64,000 nt of DNA from Dioscorea cayenensis subsp. rotundata (Eukaryota > Streptophyta > Magnoliopsida > Dioscoreales > Dioscoreaceae): NCBI RefSeq assembly GCF_009730915.1, contig NC_052474.1, positions 4,437,501 through 4,501,500 on the forward strand, in the 5' to 3' direction. Both the position numbers and the translations under genes were made by a program. This document shows positions 1 to 13,173 of the stretch, piece by piece. Each line of letters opens with the position of its first letter. Within the stretch, counting starts at the first letter, position 1. The notes under the pieces are model-generated. The model saw nothing but the letters and a program-made list of their open reading frames with translations. It was not told the origin of the DNA and searched no databases.

Positions 1-1183
1 AAGAAAGAAACAAAAGTGTGAAGTGGAGGGTTGAATGGAATGGTGGGGCAAGCCATGAGGTGTATTGGGATGATATGGTACAACATGTGAGGCATGGTTA
101 TGTTGTTAGATTAGAAAACCATTATTGTTCATGTGGGAAATGGGACAAAACTGGGATCCCCTGTGAACATGGTATGGCTGTCATTATATTTTCTGGTGTA
201 GATCCAGTGAGTTATTTGTCTGATTGGTTTAAGAAAGACACATATTTGAGAGCCTACAAGTTTAATATTAACCCATTAAGAGGCAGGATGTTTTGGCCAG
301 TAAGTGTAGAAGGTCCTCTACTACCACCATTAGTTAAAAGAATGCCTGGTCGACCTACGAAAAAAAGGAGAAGGGAGCCATTGGAAGGAAAGAATAGAAG
401 CGCATCAAAGCTTTCCAGGGCAGGCAGGGTTATGAAGTGTAGGACTTGCCATCAAGAAGGTCACAACAAGCTAAAGTGTCCAAACAAAGGCAATACAGTA
501 AGTTTTCATGTATCTTTGATTATTAATTATTTACTACCATGTTAATTAATTGGTCCTACTTAAAATCTGGTGTGATCTTGTAGGCCACAAGTGATAGCTC
601 TCAACTTGAGAGACCTTCAAGGGCAGTTACTGCAGATGTTGGTTCAAGTGGCCAAAGCAGACAAAAAAGAAATGCTAATGCTACTCAACAGCCAAAGGGA
701 AAGAACATAGCAGGAACATCAAGGGGAAATAAGAATACAATATCTGCTTCAATAAGGGAGAATATGAGAGTTGTTGTTGGTGATGCTTCAATCAGTATAT
801 TAAGGGTAAGTAATAATTCTCTTGATCATTTTTGTTAAGAATAGATGAATTTAATGAAGAGAAAATGTTGCCTACATAGGGTGCCCACACTGGTGAGCTT
901 ATTGTTGGAAGGGAAAATCCACATGCTTCTTCTTTCATCACTGCTAACCAATTAATGGTAACATTTTCCTCATGTGAATCCATTTGATCATAAGTTTGCC
1001 ATTTTTTTATTTTGGTCAATAATTATGTATGTTCTTTGGTGTGATCAGATGGTTGTTGAGAAGAAAAGACAGGGTCAAGAAGGATCAAGCCAGCAAACCT
1101 CAACAACAGTTGAGCATCCAGAGATCTTATTAACACAACAAAGTATGACTAGGGATGCAAGTATAATGAATCATCAAATTTAA
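1..1183 (+). CDS. Mutator-like (MULE/MuDR) transposase, 3' part, cut by the window edge
   Basis: The reading frame is open to base 1, so the N-terminal part with the DDE catalytic domain lies outside the window. Inferred exons: <1-497, 584-805, 880-957 and 1049-1183 (TAA), all phase 0 with GT-AG borders. A SWIM zinc finger is encoded near bases 105-185 (CSCGKWDKTGIPCEH, pattern CxC...CxH), followed by a basic stretch (GRPTKKRRR) and a CCHC zinc knuckle near bases 440-485 (CRTCHQEGHNKLKC). SWIM plus zinc knuckle is the usual C-terminal order in plant MuDR-type transposases, which cut and paste Mutator elements in the nucleus. The last exons are Gln/Ser-rich and unrecognised. Without the 5' half I cannot tell an active element from a fossil or a domesticated gene. 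Confidence 0.8.
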
Positions 1184-1257
1184 AGCAACTGTAGGGCTTC
1201 TATTGTTGTTTTCGTCTCAGTGTTGTTTAGAATGGTGTTTTGGTCTCATTTTGTAGA

Positions 1258-1288
<31 letters not shown>

Positions 1289-1771
1289 TAATGTAATGCA
1301 TCATTGGGAGTGTAAAGTGTATCATCCTGAGTTTTTGTAACATGTTTGGAGAACATGTTTTTAATTAGTCAATAGAGAACTTCTTGTAATTTTTTTAACA
1401 AGTATGGAGAATTTGTATGGGTACCAAATTATGTAAATTACCATATTTGATATATGAATGAAGTTTGAAATATAGCTCCAATTATTGTTTTTTGTTCAAT
1501 TGGACAACTTGCAAATTGCAAAAATGATATATATGTTAAATGAACTTAGGAATGCAAAATCTATAAGGATGCAGGCTTTACTTTTGTGAAGTGGCACATT
1601 GCACTTCCTGAATGAGACATGTACTAAGAGTACATTTTGCAAATTAGATTTTAATATGATCAAGCAACAAGCTTTTGGTTGTGGTTTTTGTTTTTCCTGT
1701 ATTATGAAAATTGACAAGTCCAAATTGCTACATGCATCCTTATTTATTGAATGAACGACGTCTAAGCTCAC
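1184..1771. other. AT-rich noncoding stretch after the MULE gene
   Basis: No gene seen. It holds a (TA)n microsatellite at about 1255-1284 and ends where the copia polyprotein becomes readable. No 5' LTR matching the one that starts at 5338 is found here, so the copia element lost its 5' LTR and the start of gag. Confidence 0.6.
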
Positions 1772-4700
1772 ATGCTCAGCCATGAGCTGAGACTCGAGCA
1801 CAATAACACCAACATTCAAGTGAATCAAGTGAACAGGACCCAAGGACGCGGAGGCGGCAGTAATGGTGGTCGTGGCAATAACGGCAGCCGGAACTCCGGT
1901 GGGCACACTTCGGGCAAGAGCCCCTATTGGGGGAATTCGAACCAGGGTTGGAAGAAACAGCTCTGCCAGATTTGCTTCCGCGACAATCATGATGCATCTC
2001 GTTGTTATCACCGCTTCTATCACAACTATGTTGCTAATGACGCCCAGGTTGCTGCAGCTATAACCAACAGCTACGCCATCGACTCCAACTGGTATGCAGA
2101 CACGGGCGCAACTGATCACATTACCAACGACCTAGAGCGCCTGACAACCAAGGAGTGCTACACCAGCAATGATCGTGTTCAAGTCGCCAATGGTGCAGGT
2201 TTGTCCATTGCTCATGTTGGTAATTCATCGATTACTACTGCTCGTCGCCCTTTAAAACTGAAAAACATTTTACATGTACCGAAAATCAATAGACACCTTC
2301 TCTCTGTCCACAAACTTGTTTCCGACAATGATGCCTACATAGAGTTTCACCCTAATTTTTTTCTTGTCAAGGACCGGGCCACAAAGAACATTCTTCTTAA
2401 GGGAATCTGTCAAGATGGCCTCTACAACATTCCAAATAATCCACCTAGGCGAGCCCTTATTTCTGTCAAAGCCTCTTCTGAACTTTGGCATCGTCGACTG
2501 GGACATCCTACACCTGCAGTTGTTCGTCAGATCTTAGCAGAGAATAGCCTTGCTGTAGTCCAAAATAAAGAGTCTAGTGTTTGTAGTGCTTGTCAGCAAG
2601 CCAAGGCTCATCAATTGCCTTTTGTTCTTTCCTCCCATGTTTCATCAAGCCCTCTTGAACTGGTACACACCGATGTTTGGGGACCAGCTCAAGTCTCTGT
2701 AAGTGGCTATCGCTACTATGTAAGCTTTGTTGATGATTACAGCAGGTTTTCTTGGATTTATTTCCTCAAAAACAAGTCTGATGTAGAATCCATTTTTCTT
2801 CAATTCTAATGTCATGTTGAACGATTACTAGGTAGAAAAATTCTTGCTGTACAATTAGACTGGGGTGGTGAATACCACCGATTGCACAAGCACTTCACTC
2901 GCGTAGGCATAACACATCGAATCTCTAGTCCTCACACACATCAACAGAATGGTCTTGTTAAGCGAAAGCACAGACACATAGTTGAGACAGGCATATCACT
3001 CTTAGCTCAATCTATTATGCCAATTCGATTTTGGGATGAAGCTTTTTCACTCTGCTTGCTACCTCATTAATAGGATGCCAAGTCATGTGATCCATGGAGA
3101 CACACCTTTACACCGTCTCCTTGGAGTAAAGCCTGACTACAAATTCATGAAAGTGTTTGGGTGTACATGCTGGCCCAACCTGAGAGCTTACACCCCAAAC
3201 AAACTCAGCTTCAGGTCCAAAGAATGTGTGTTTGTCGGTTATAGTGCTAGTCACAAGGGTTACAAATGCCTTGATCGACAAACAGGGAGAATTTATATCT
3301 CTCGAGATGTTATTTTTGATGAGAATGTTTTTCCCTTCCAAACTCAACAAATACAGTCCAATTTTCCTGCACAAACACTTCACCAACCAGTGCTACTTCC
3401 CTCTGTCACAAATCCAAACCAATACACCGAATCTTACCTGACTGACACAAACCCGGCAACAGAGAACCCCGCCAACATCTCCTTCAGTAACCCATCGAGC
3501 AGTTCAGTAGTCGATGATTTATCTACTGACAATGGACCTAATGAAAATGTTGCTGATCAAATTGGTATAGCTGTTTCTGAAACTGCAGGTTCTCCCAGTA
3601 CTCTAACGGAAAATTCAGCGGCAGCCACTCTTATGTCAGAGCCTCAGCACAATGATGCTCAACAGCCCTGTCACCCAATGAGAACAAGACTTATAGACAA
3701 TATTGTCAAACCCAAAGAGTACACAGATGGAACTGTGCGATATTGTGTAGTAGCTCACACACAGTCAGCAAAGCATGTACCTGCAGAACCGAGTACTTAT
3801 GTTGAAGCAATGCAACATGATCAGTGGAAACAAGCTATGGATACTGAATATTCAGCATTACAAAAAAATCAGACGTGGACACTTGTTCCTCCAAAGAAAG
3901 GAGTGAACCTTATTGACAGCAGATGGGTGTTCAAGGTCAAGAGGAAGGCCGATGGTTCTGTGGATCGCTATAAAGCCAGGTTAGTAGCCAAAGGATTCAA
4001 GCAAAGGTATGGGGTTGACTATCTAGACACTTACAGTCCAGTGGTTAAACCAACCACCATTAGAGTTATTATCTCACTGGCTATTTCCAGAGGTTGGAAG
4101 ATGAGGCAGATAGATGTGCAAAATGCCTTCCTGCATGGTTTCCTGAAAGAAGAAGTTTACATGTCTCAACACCCTGGTTATGAGAGCTCACAAGTACCTT
4201 CAAATTACATTTGCAAGCTCAACAAAGCACTATATGGACTGAAACAAGCCCCCCGTGCTTGGCACTCACGTCTGACTGACAAACTACTGAGCTTGGGGTT
4301 CAGTCCATCACAAGCTGACGCGTCTTTGTTTGTTCTTAAGCAAAATTCACTCACAATGTACATGCTCATCTATGTTGATGATATAATTATTGTGAGCTCA
4401 TCCTCAGTTGCCACTGACAAACTTATTCAACAATTGACAGTGGATTTTGTAGTGAAGGACTTGGGAGAGCTAAACTACTTTCTGGGTGTAGAAGTTGTTC
4501 CTGACAAAGGTAGAGTTGTACTATCACAAAGAAGGTATGCTCAAGATCTTCTGAAAGGAGCCAACATGGATAAGTGCAAGCCAATCTCCACCCCCATGGC
4601 AGCCAATGAGAAACTGTCAAGAGATCATGGATCAGAGTTAATAGGTGAAAATCAATTTCAGTACAGGAGCATTGTCGGAGGGCTACAGTACCTGACCATA

Positions 4701-5330
4701 ACAAGACCAGATCTCTCTTTTGTAGTAAATAGAGTATGTCAATTTATTCAGACACCCACGGACAAACATTGGGAAGCTGTCAAAAGAATACTCCGGTATG
4801 TGAAGGGGACAGTTGGTCATGGACTGAAAATTCAGCAATCAACCAATGATATATTGAGTGCGTTCTCTGATGCCGATTGGGCAGGCTCTCCTGAAGATCG
4901 ACGCTCCACTAGTGGGTTTGCAGTTCTGTTGGGATCAAATCTTATATCGTGGAGTTCACGAAAATAGCAAACCATCTCGAGATCTAGCACTGAAGCCGAA
5001 TACAAGGCCATTGCAAATGTGACAGCTGAACTCATATGGCTTCAGACCTTACTCAGAGAGCTTGGCATTTATCAGTCTTCAGCGCCTATACTGTGGTGTG
5101 ACAATCTTGGTGCAACGTATCTCACGTCCAATCCAGTGTTCCATGCTCGCACGAAGCACATAGAGGTGGATTTTCACTTTGTCCGGGAACAAGTTGCTCG
5201 TCAAGCACTAAAGGTTCGTTTCATTTCTTCAAAGGACCAGCTAGCTGATGTTTTTACCAAGGCGTTGCCCAAGGCTCCATTCACGCAGATTTGCCACAAT
5301 CTCAACCTAGTACAACGAGGTTGTGATTGA
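1772..5330 (+). pseudogene. Ty1/copia retrotransposon polyprotein, 5'-deleted and interrupted
   Basis: Reading order: end of gag with zinc knuckle (CQICFRDNHDASRC, about 1963-2005), protease (WYADTGATDHIT, near 2092), GAG-pre-integrase (ELWHRRLGHP, near 2480), integrase core (LVHTDVWGPAQ; QQNGLVKRKHR), reverse transcriptase (LVAKGFKQ; FLHGFLKEEVYM; YVDDIII near 4370) and RNase H ([17 protein letters not shown]; then SSTEAEYKA near 4985). Protease-integrase-RT-RNase H is the copia order. The frame is broken by TAA at 2808, a frameshift near 3036-3070 and TAG at 4965-4967 inside RNase H. The tract ending GAGGGAGACT at 5329-5338 is the likely polypurine tract. Being truncated and stop-containing, it cannot move autonomously. 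Confidence 0.9.
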
Positions 5331-5337
5331 GGGAGAC

Positions 5338-5759
5338 TGTTAAAAGAAAATAGCATGTCATACTTGTAATTTGTGTTGAGTCATTGGGTCAACTATCATG
5401 TAATCGTGTGTTATGTGTGGCGTGAATTTAGGCTTGTGACCGCGTCCTCAGGGAACGTGATGATCTGCTCAACCGCGTCAATAGGGGTGTTGGGCAGGTC
5501 CTACTTCCTTGGATCTTATGTAATGTCTTGGATATATAACTGAGAAGTAATCTAAGAGCAGGGTAATTGAGTTCGGTCAATTCAATTGACTTGTGATTTC
5601 TTTTAATATGTACCCTTATTTCCAAGCAGTGAATTTCAATCAAGTTAGTGTTTTTCCATTTCAAATCTCTTTGCTGTGTCTTCTCGTGTGAGTGTGTGAG
5701 TGCAAGTGTGAGGCGTTTGAGTGCTTGAGTTTTATCATTAATAATTGTGATCAGTTACA
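5338..5759 (+). repeat. 3' LTR of the copia element (right end uncertain)
   Basis: It starts with TGTTAAAAG right after the polypurine tract, as expected of a copia 3' LTR. A TATA-like ATATATAACT occurs near 5530. No second LTR is present for comparison, so the end is a guess: TTACA at 5755-5759 is a plausible terminus. Confidence 0.5.
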
Positions 5760-7760
5760 TGCTATATATTGGAAATTGTAAGGTTTGGAGTTTAGAATAT
5801 CAAGGGATGTTTGTAAAGCCTATATAAAGGGCTATCTTTGTAGTGACTTGTCAGGAGGTGAAGATTTGAAAGTAAGGTTTATATATATATATATAAAAGA
5901 GTGGTGTTTGTTATTTTCCTTTTCCTAATATCTTTCTTGAGCATATATAACACTACCACCAAGATAGCATCTATGAACTCTGCGCAGATTACAATCCCTT
6001 TAAAAATGGGAACAGAACGGCCGTTGCGAAATTCAAAGCCAATCATAGCAGGTGCAAAATCAATTTCAAGTCTTCAGGCAACTAGAACCAATCTAGGAAA
6101 CTTCATATGTATAGTACCAAGTGGGAGGCACTTCTCAAACCATATATCGACTTGGTCATGTTCATTCTAGATTGATCAGTTTCAAAATATGGGAAGATTT
6201 ATGATCAATTACATGGGGAAGTTCAACATGATAAAAATTTTAGTTTGCAGAATGTGTTACCTTGGCACAATATACCTTTTTAGCACAAGGAAGACGTAAT
6301 GGCTCTGTTTGCCATCTTCCTAATTACATGGTAGCTTCATTGTTGTCTTCTCCACTAACACTCGCATCTTCAAGTTGAGATGTTCTCATTAATTTTAACA
6401 AATTTCTTTGAATGTTACACAAGGCCTCCTCATCCAATGGTCTCTATTAGCTTTTGTTTTCGTTTTGGAAGAAAGAAAAGATTTCATGCAGACGTGGCAT
6501 GTCTTTGGCTGAGTCAGCATATTTGTGGTCAAACCAAGCATGCAAGCTAACATGGCGAGGGGATGCTGAAGTAAAATTATGGCAGCTATGTAGGCTATTA
6601 GGGGTTGTGAATTATCAGGTAATTTCTCGGTGAAAATAAAGTGAAAATAAATAATAGTTGAGTGATTATTTTAATACATTTTAATAGTCGAGTGACTAAA
6701 TTAATAATAAAAAAAAATTTGATGGCTCACTGAAAAAATCAATCCACTAGGTGTTCCTTTGCATGCCGCTTAAGTATATATTGCAGTTAATGATAGATAT
6801 GATGGTTGTCTTTTGTTTGTAGCTGATCAATTAAGGCTTGAAATTTTTTTGTTTTGTTGTTATTAGTCACTACAGATCTAATTAAATTATTTGTTCCATA
6901 CTTTTTAGATGCTAACAAATACTGACGCAGAAGCCAAAGTAGACGAGTATTGGAATTTTTCTTTTTAGTATTTACTATTTATTTATTTTTTCTATTTTTA
7001 CACAAAGATATACCTTTACAATTACTTTCATATCAGATAAAAAAATCATAATCATAAATAAAATAATAAATATTAAAAAAATTATAAAACTCACGAAAAT
7101 TAAGAAAAAGTAAAAGACAGCAGCTGCTCATTGATGGTCAGGCTACAAAAAATTTTTATGGTTCAATATCACAATTCAAGACAGAAATTACTTTATTTTA
7201 TTTTTATATTTGAAAAATATGTAAAAGTTAGGGATATAGCCCTCAATCTTTATTTTCTTTTCCAGTATGATTTTAGATTTAATCTAAAATTTTCAAGATA
7301 CTTCAAATCAAATATTTTAAAATTAATTCCATAGAAATTAGGATAATTTTATATCACCCAAAATCAAAGCAAAAGAATCTGTTAAGTATTATTGGTAGAT
7401 GATTTGTAGGTAAAAAATTTGACAAATTAACGGGTATCACTTGAGTAGCATGTTTTGAAAAGCTTGTCTCTAGAATGTAACATTTTCAATTGATTTGCAT
7501 AGGATGATAAAATCATTATTCCAAACAATCTAGTGAGAAGAGACTCCAATGGTCTCCAAATAGTTACATGTATGTGTTTTTTTACCATACTTGGACTAAG
7601 ACCATATATGGTTTATTTGTTCCAACAATATATGTACATATAGTACCATATTTTCCGCCTTCCAAGTCTCCCAACCTCATGGAGACTAAACTTTGAGTTT
7701 TGTCATGTGAAGCCTTGGGAATTTCTCATTCAAAAGTACTTCAAGTCAAGAGAAGCAATC
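5760..7760. other. Gene-free, AT-rich, probably old retrotransposon debris
   Basis: A TATA-like CTATATAAAGG (about 5820) is followed by a short open frame (5901-6170) that looks like LTR plus leader debris, but I recognise no domain. A (TA)n tract lies at about 5880-5897. From 6600 to 7760 I see only AT-rich sequence and no credible gene. Confidence 0.4.
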
Positions 7761-7765
7761 ACAAC

Positions 7766-9924
7766 TATCACGCCTCGACCCGTGAGCCCACGTGTTGCGA
7801 TAACCATCGTGACAATCCCAAGGAAAGATACTCTACCACTTAACCCTTAGGGTACCGCAAGGCTGACCAATAATTTGAAAACAATAATATTTACACTAAT
7901 ACACAGCGGAAGGAGCAACAACAGCAACCAGAATAATAAACTAAATTAGAGGGGTTCACAAATGCACAGGGAAGCAACAACAACAGCACACAGCTAGTAC
8001 AACAAGGGTTTAAGAGTTGTTTAGATACAAAACTATGCAACAAGGTTTACTACATACTAGTGTATCCATAAGTCAAACAACATGACCAAGATAAACATAC
8101 ATAAACTGAAAAAATACACAGAATATAGAACAGTAGTAAATGCTCAGAACGTTGCTACACAGTCGCACATACTACCTGAAAAAGGTTGGCAAGAGGAAAG
8201 AGGGGTGGGCAATTAACGTTACTCAGTGAGGGGCAGTTAGCACAACTCTAATAGAAATATACCACAATAATAACAGAAATCTCCAAATATGATACTTTAC
8301 AAATAAAATAACTAGTTTAGCGCAAGAAAACATATAATAACAAACTTTAATACAAAAAAAATAACAAGAAAGATTAAATAAAAAGACATTCTACCTCAAT
8401 TAGGGTTTTAGAATATCAAAGTGTGAAAATACTGAATATAGAGTTCCAGATTATAGGAATAAGCCAATCATGAAGCAAACATTCCATAATAAACATGTGA
8501 ATCAAAATAGTTTCAAATTATAAGTATAACAAAGTAAATAACATGAGTTTCACAATAAGTAAACATAATACTAGTGTCAAATCAAATTTATGGGAGACTG
8601 TCCTCCCAAGAGCGACAGTTGGCTTCGCCCGCTCACAACAAATTCAATATGATATAACAAAAGAAACAATGGGAAATAAATCTAAACCCAGAATAACACA
8701 ACACCCAACACTCACCCAACATAAAGCAACACCCAACACTCACCTTGCATAAAGTGGTCTAGAAACCTCCCTAAACATTCACCGCGGCAACAGCTAGGTT
8801 TAGAGCCGTCAAAATACTCATGCTCTTGATGTTGCCCCATCGGTTCACCACATGGTGACAATGGCTACCCAATGAATATCCAGTCAAGATTCTACACTTC
8901 TACCTGAATTAGCCCTTATAGTAATCAGTCGGTCTACCACGCCACCTCAAAAAGCTGGCCGTGGAGACCGCCTACTGTAGTAGGGTATCACAATCCAACC
9001 CAAACAAGAAGTATAACTTCACACGGAGTACAATAACCAACAATAACCAACAACAACAATACCTCAGTCATTTCCACAAGGAAATGATAAAAGCACAAGC
9101 AAAACTCAAGCTATTAACACAAATCAATTTACATAATCCAACACAAGAAACAACACGGAAATTCTTTCCTTTGAACACCAATTGTATAAAAGAAGCACCA
9201 AGCAATAAACTCATTCCAGAGTTAAAACTTATCAAAAGCAATTATAATAACCCACAAAACTCATTAAGCAAGATTGATTATATAAATATATAAATATGGG
9301 CAATCTTCTAATAGAGTCATGCTTAATAGTCTCACTCACAAGTTTGATGATTTCTCTTCCTCGCAAGCTAATCCTCGGTAACTCTTTGCCTCGAGTTAAC
9401 GCCTCAACTTCTTGTCAATCACAACAAACAACATCAAATATTAGTATAAATATCAAAGGAAAGAAACCCTAGGTTCCATCTACCAAACAACCCTAAATCG
9501 ATTCTAGGGTTGGCTCAAAGCTAGGTCTAAAGATTACCAATGAATTCATAAGGGTTAGAGCATCACTCTAATCCAAAGAAATCAAAGAAACAACCAAAGG
9601 TTAACGGTGCTACAGTAAACTCGAGAATGAAGCCTTACCGCACTCAAGAGGATGAGAAGAAGAGTTTGAAGTTTCGATTCGCCGTAAAAGTTCACCGAAA
9701 AATTTTTCTAGGGTCTGAGCACTCGGTCGAAATGAAGAAAAAAAAAGGAGAAGGAAAGAAAAATGGATTTAAAGGAAAGTTTCGGGACTGCAACATTGAT
9801 GGACTGCTACAGTACCAGACTGCTACAACTGCAGGCCACTACAATAACAATCTGCTACAATTAAAAACTGCATATAGCTACAAGTTTCTACAGTTCAAGT
9901 CGCTATAGTGAACTGGTTCTAACA
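7766..9924 (-). mobile_element. Solo LTR of about 2.16 kb, probably Ty3/gypsy-type
   Basis: It is bounded by direct 5-bp repeats ACAAC (7761-7765 and 9925-9929). The left end TATCACGCCTCGACCC is a slightly mutated TGTCACGCC-type terminus seen in plant gypsy LTRs; the right end is CTAACA. No gag-pol is found, so the element appears reduced to one LTR by LTR-LTR recombination. Short open frames inside (8543-8752, 8961-9293, 9627-9908) have no recognisable domain and low-complexity composition. Orientation is inferred only from GGCGTGA-like termini being typical LTR 3' ends. Confidence 0.55.
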
Positions 9925-9929
9925 ACAAC

Positions 9930-10563
9930 CATTAAACATATTATTGACTTTTTGAGCACAATGACCACATCAATGAAAGACAAATTCACGATAGTGGATT
10001 TTGTCAAAGACCCTCAAAATAAACTTTATTATCATGATAACAAATGAATGATACATTTTAATTGTCATCTCCATAAAGCCATGTATCTCCACACTCTTTA
10101 ACTATACTTTGAATTATTAATGGTGTCTTAATCACCCTTAGTGGTCGATTTGTCACTCATTTTGATTTTTTATGTATTGATTTTATAATTATTTTTATTT
10201 TAAAATTTGGAATGGTAAATCTATTTTTTTTTTTAAATCATGAATTATCATTATTTTTGTTTTTTAATAATAGGATTAAAGCCAAACACAGAGGAGATGA
10301 TCAAAAGATTGAAGAAAGGTGGCAGATACCTTGCGCGTCACAACTAGAGAGCGATTGGGTCTCGGGTTCAGTGTCAGGCACTCAGATTTGTCACCGATGT
10401 CGCATTAATCACTTCTCCTGTCTTGGGTCCCGGTCGCGCCATGAGCAAGAGAAAGTGGTTTGCCCGTCTAATTCTAACTTAATAAGAGTCCTCTCCCTCT
10501 ATGCTCTAGCTACCATTTCCCCATCTCGCTTGATCCAACACACTCCGGAACTGGAAGGAACCC
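9930..10563. other. Spacer upstream of the first P450 copy
   Basis: AT-rich to about 10260, then higher GC. The open frame beginning at 10212 has no recognisable domain and overlaps the decayed P450 start in another frame, so I do not call it a gene. Confidence 0.45.
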
Positions 10564-12156
10564 CATGGAGACCATGCTTAGCGAACGGTTTTCATGGATC
10601 CCTTTTACACTTTTTTAGTGTCCTATCTATCCTGATAGTGAGAGCAATATCCTGTATCATTCTCAAGGACGTCAGCTTCCTCCGGGGCCAAGACCGCTAC
10701 CAATCATTGGCAACCTACACCAAATCTCCGGCGACATGCCATACCGCTGCTTTGCCGTTCTCACCAAGACCTTCGGCCCTATCATGACTCTGCGCCTTAG
10801 CCAAGTTACCAATATAGTCGTCACATCTCCTGAGATTGCACGCGAGGTCTTTCAAAAGAATGACCTCATATTCTCAAGCCGCTCTGTTCCTGATGCAATC
10901 CGTGCTCTTAGCATTCACGAGAAGTCTTTAGTACGGTTACCAGGGAACCAAAGATGGAGGAATCTTCACAAGATTTGCACCACCGGGCTTTTCACTTCCC
11001 GGAGTCTCAACAGCACCAAGAGCCTCCGGAGCCAGAAGGTCCGTGAATTGATCGCTTATGTGTCCGAGTGTTGTGCCTCTCAGACGGCGGTAGACGTCCG
11101 ATATGTCTCATCCACCACCATCCTTAACCTGTTGTCTAACACCCTATTCTCTGCTGATTTTGCAACCTTGAGCTCAGAGTCAAAGCTGGAGTTTGTAATT
11201 TTAACGTAGAAGATGGTGGAAGAGGCTGGACAACCAAACGTCAGATTTCTTTCCTTGGTTAAGAGTGCTGGACCTTTTGGGAGGAAGGCGGCGTGTCACG
11301 GCTAAGCTCAAGAAGATTCATGCAGTGTTTGATGAACAGATAGATCGGCGCTTAACTGCTACGAAAGAAGGGGAAGGAAGGACACATGATGATTTTTTGG
11401 ATTCTCTCCTTCATGGTTTCAAGCTTGATAGACCCACTATGAAAGCTTTGTTTACCATGCGATCATCTCAACTTCGTTGATCATGCATTGCTATATACTA
11501 TCATGATTTTTTCTTGAGCAGCTTGCTAAAGTAGTATTCTTGTTTTGGCAGGATTTATTTGCTGCGGAGATTGATACAAGCTCAATCACTGTGGAGTGGG
11601 CTATGGCAGAGCTGAATAAGAACATTAAGGCTATGGAGCGAGCAGAGTCGAGATAGCTGCTGTTATAGGGACAAAAAAGGAAGTTGTGGAATCGGACATT
11701 GAAAAGCTTCCTTATTTACAAGCAGTGGTGAAAAAGACCCTCCGATTGCACCCACCTGCGCCCTTGTTGCTACCTCGCACGACGCAGTCGAGTGTGGAAT
11801 TTGGGCAGTACTTGGTGCCAAAAGGAGCGCGTCTTTTGGTGAACGCATGGGCCATCGGCGGAGATGCCACGCTGTGGTCCGACCCGGACGTGTTCATTCC
11901 TGAGAGGATTTTAGACAAGGAGATCGATTTCAAAGGACGAGACTTTGAGTTCATACCCTTCGGAGTAGAACGCCGGATGTGCGTGGGGATCTCACTAGCC
12001 TTTCGAATGGTGCACCTAATGCTTGCTTCACTGCTTGTGAACTTTGATTGGAAGCTACCTGATGGTATGGAACTAGAGAGTCTGGACATGAGCGAGGCGT
12101 TTGGACTCAGCTTGGCTATGTCCATTCCTTTGCGTGCCATCCCAAGTGTCAACTAG
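10564..12156 (+). pseudogene. Cytochrome P450 (CYP76-like) pseudogene
   Basis: P450s are ER-anchored haem monooxygenases. The fragments align along the intact-looking copy downstream. The start codon at 10564 soon meets a stop (about 10614), so the membrane anchor is frameshifted. The hinge LPPGPRPLPIIGN (about 10675) through the C-helix region is readable to a TAG at 11207-11209. A further frameshift falls near 11240. An intron lies at about 11480-11551. The I-helix motif reads AAEIDTSS, with Glu replacing the usual Gly. Another frameshift/stop occurs near 11650. The haem loop reads PFGVERRMCVG, where the usual FGxGRRxCxG glycine is Glu. The ending MSEAFGLSLAM resembles CYP76 members. Several independent lesions make it non-functional. 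Confidence 0.88.
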
Positions 12157-12844
12157 TTCCCAATTGCTAACGATTATACTCCAACTAAATCTTATTTCTT
12201 TTTTTTATTTTTTCTTGTTTTTTATTATTGATTATATAAAATTATGAAAATTATTTGATAAAACTCAAATCAATAATTAAATATCAGTAATTTATTTAAT
12301 TTATACATATTACTTTAAATATACACACACGTGTGTAGATTTGTATCTATATTTATTTATGTATGTGTTATATATATACTTATGTGGAATGCATGTAGAT
12401 ATGTCACATTCTTTAAATAGAGAGAAAATACAACACATTTCCAACTTTACATATTTATATTTACATATTAATATTCATGACTATAATATTTTTAATCAAG
12501 ATCATAAATTTTTTTTTTCTTTCCATGTCTCTTTCAGCTGATCAACCACCACAAATTAAAAATTGAAAAAAAAAAATTAATTTAAATTAGTGTCATAATC
12601 CAACCCTCCTATCATGCCTGCCTAAGCAAACACAGCCGGGGAATACTGTATTTAAATAATAATAAATATTCTTATCTTTATGTGGTGAACTGATGAGATG
12701 TTAGGACTAACATATATAGATACTGTGGCGGTTCGATGATTGTAGAAAAACCTAATTAAATGAACATATTATAATTTATAAGATTGCAAAAGTAAGCTTT
12801 CTTCTCCAGCCTGAGACTGAGAGGACACCGGATCGATTGAACTC
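12157..12844. other. Intergenic spacer and presumed promoter of the second P450
   Basis: AT-rich, with short ATATAC/TATATA runs around 12310-12385. Bases 12790-12844 become GC-richer and look like a 5' UTR. I see no other gene. Confidence 0.4.
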
Positions 12845-13173
12845 ATGGAGGTCGGGTTCAGTTTTGGGTTCTCATGGGTTTCTTTTGCACTAGCGCTCTT
12901 TGCCATCGTGATAGTGAGAGCAATTGGGAGGCGCAATCAAACCGGGCAGCTACCTCCCTGCCCCAGATCACTACCTATCGTCGGCAACCTACATCAAGTG
13001 TTCGGCAAGATGCCCCATGTATGCTTCACCCGTCTTGCCAACACGTACGGACCCGTCATGAGTCTCCGACTTGGCCAAGTGATCACCATCGTTGTCTCGT
13101 CTCCTGATATGGCGCGCGATGTCTTCCAAACGAACGACGTGGCCTTCTCCAGCCGCCCTGTTCCCGACGCCAT

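Noticed and set aside
8543-9908. Several open frames inside the 7766-9924 repeat
   Set aside because: Low-complexity Asn/Gln/Lys-rich translations, no domain, and they lie within a probable LTR.
10212-10787. 191-residue open frame before the first P450
   Set aside because: It has no domain and overlaps the P450 remnant in another frame.
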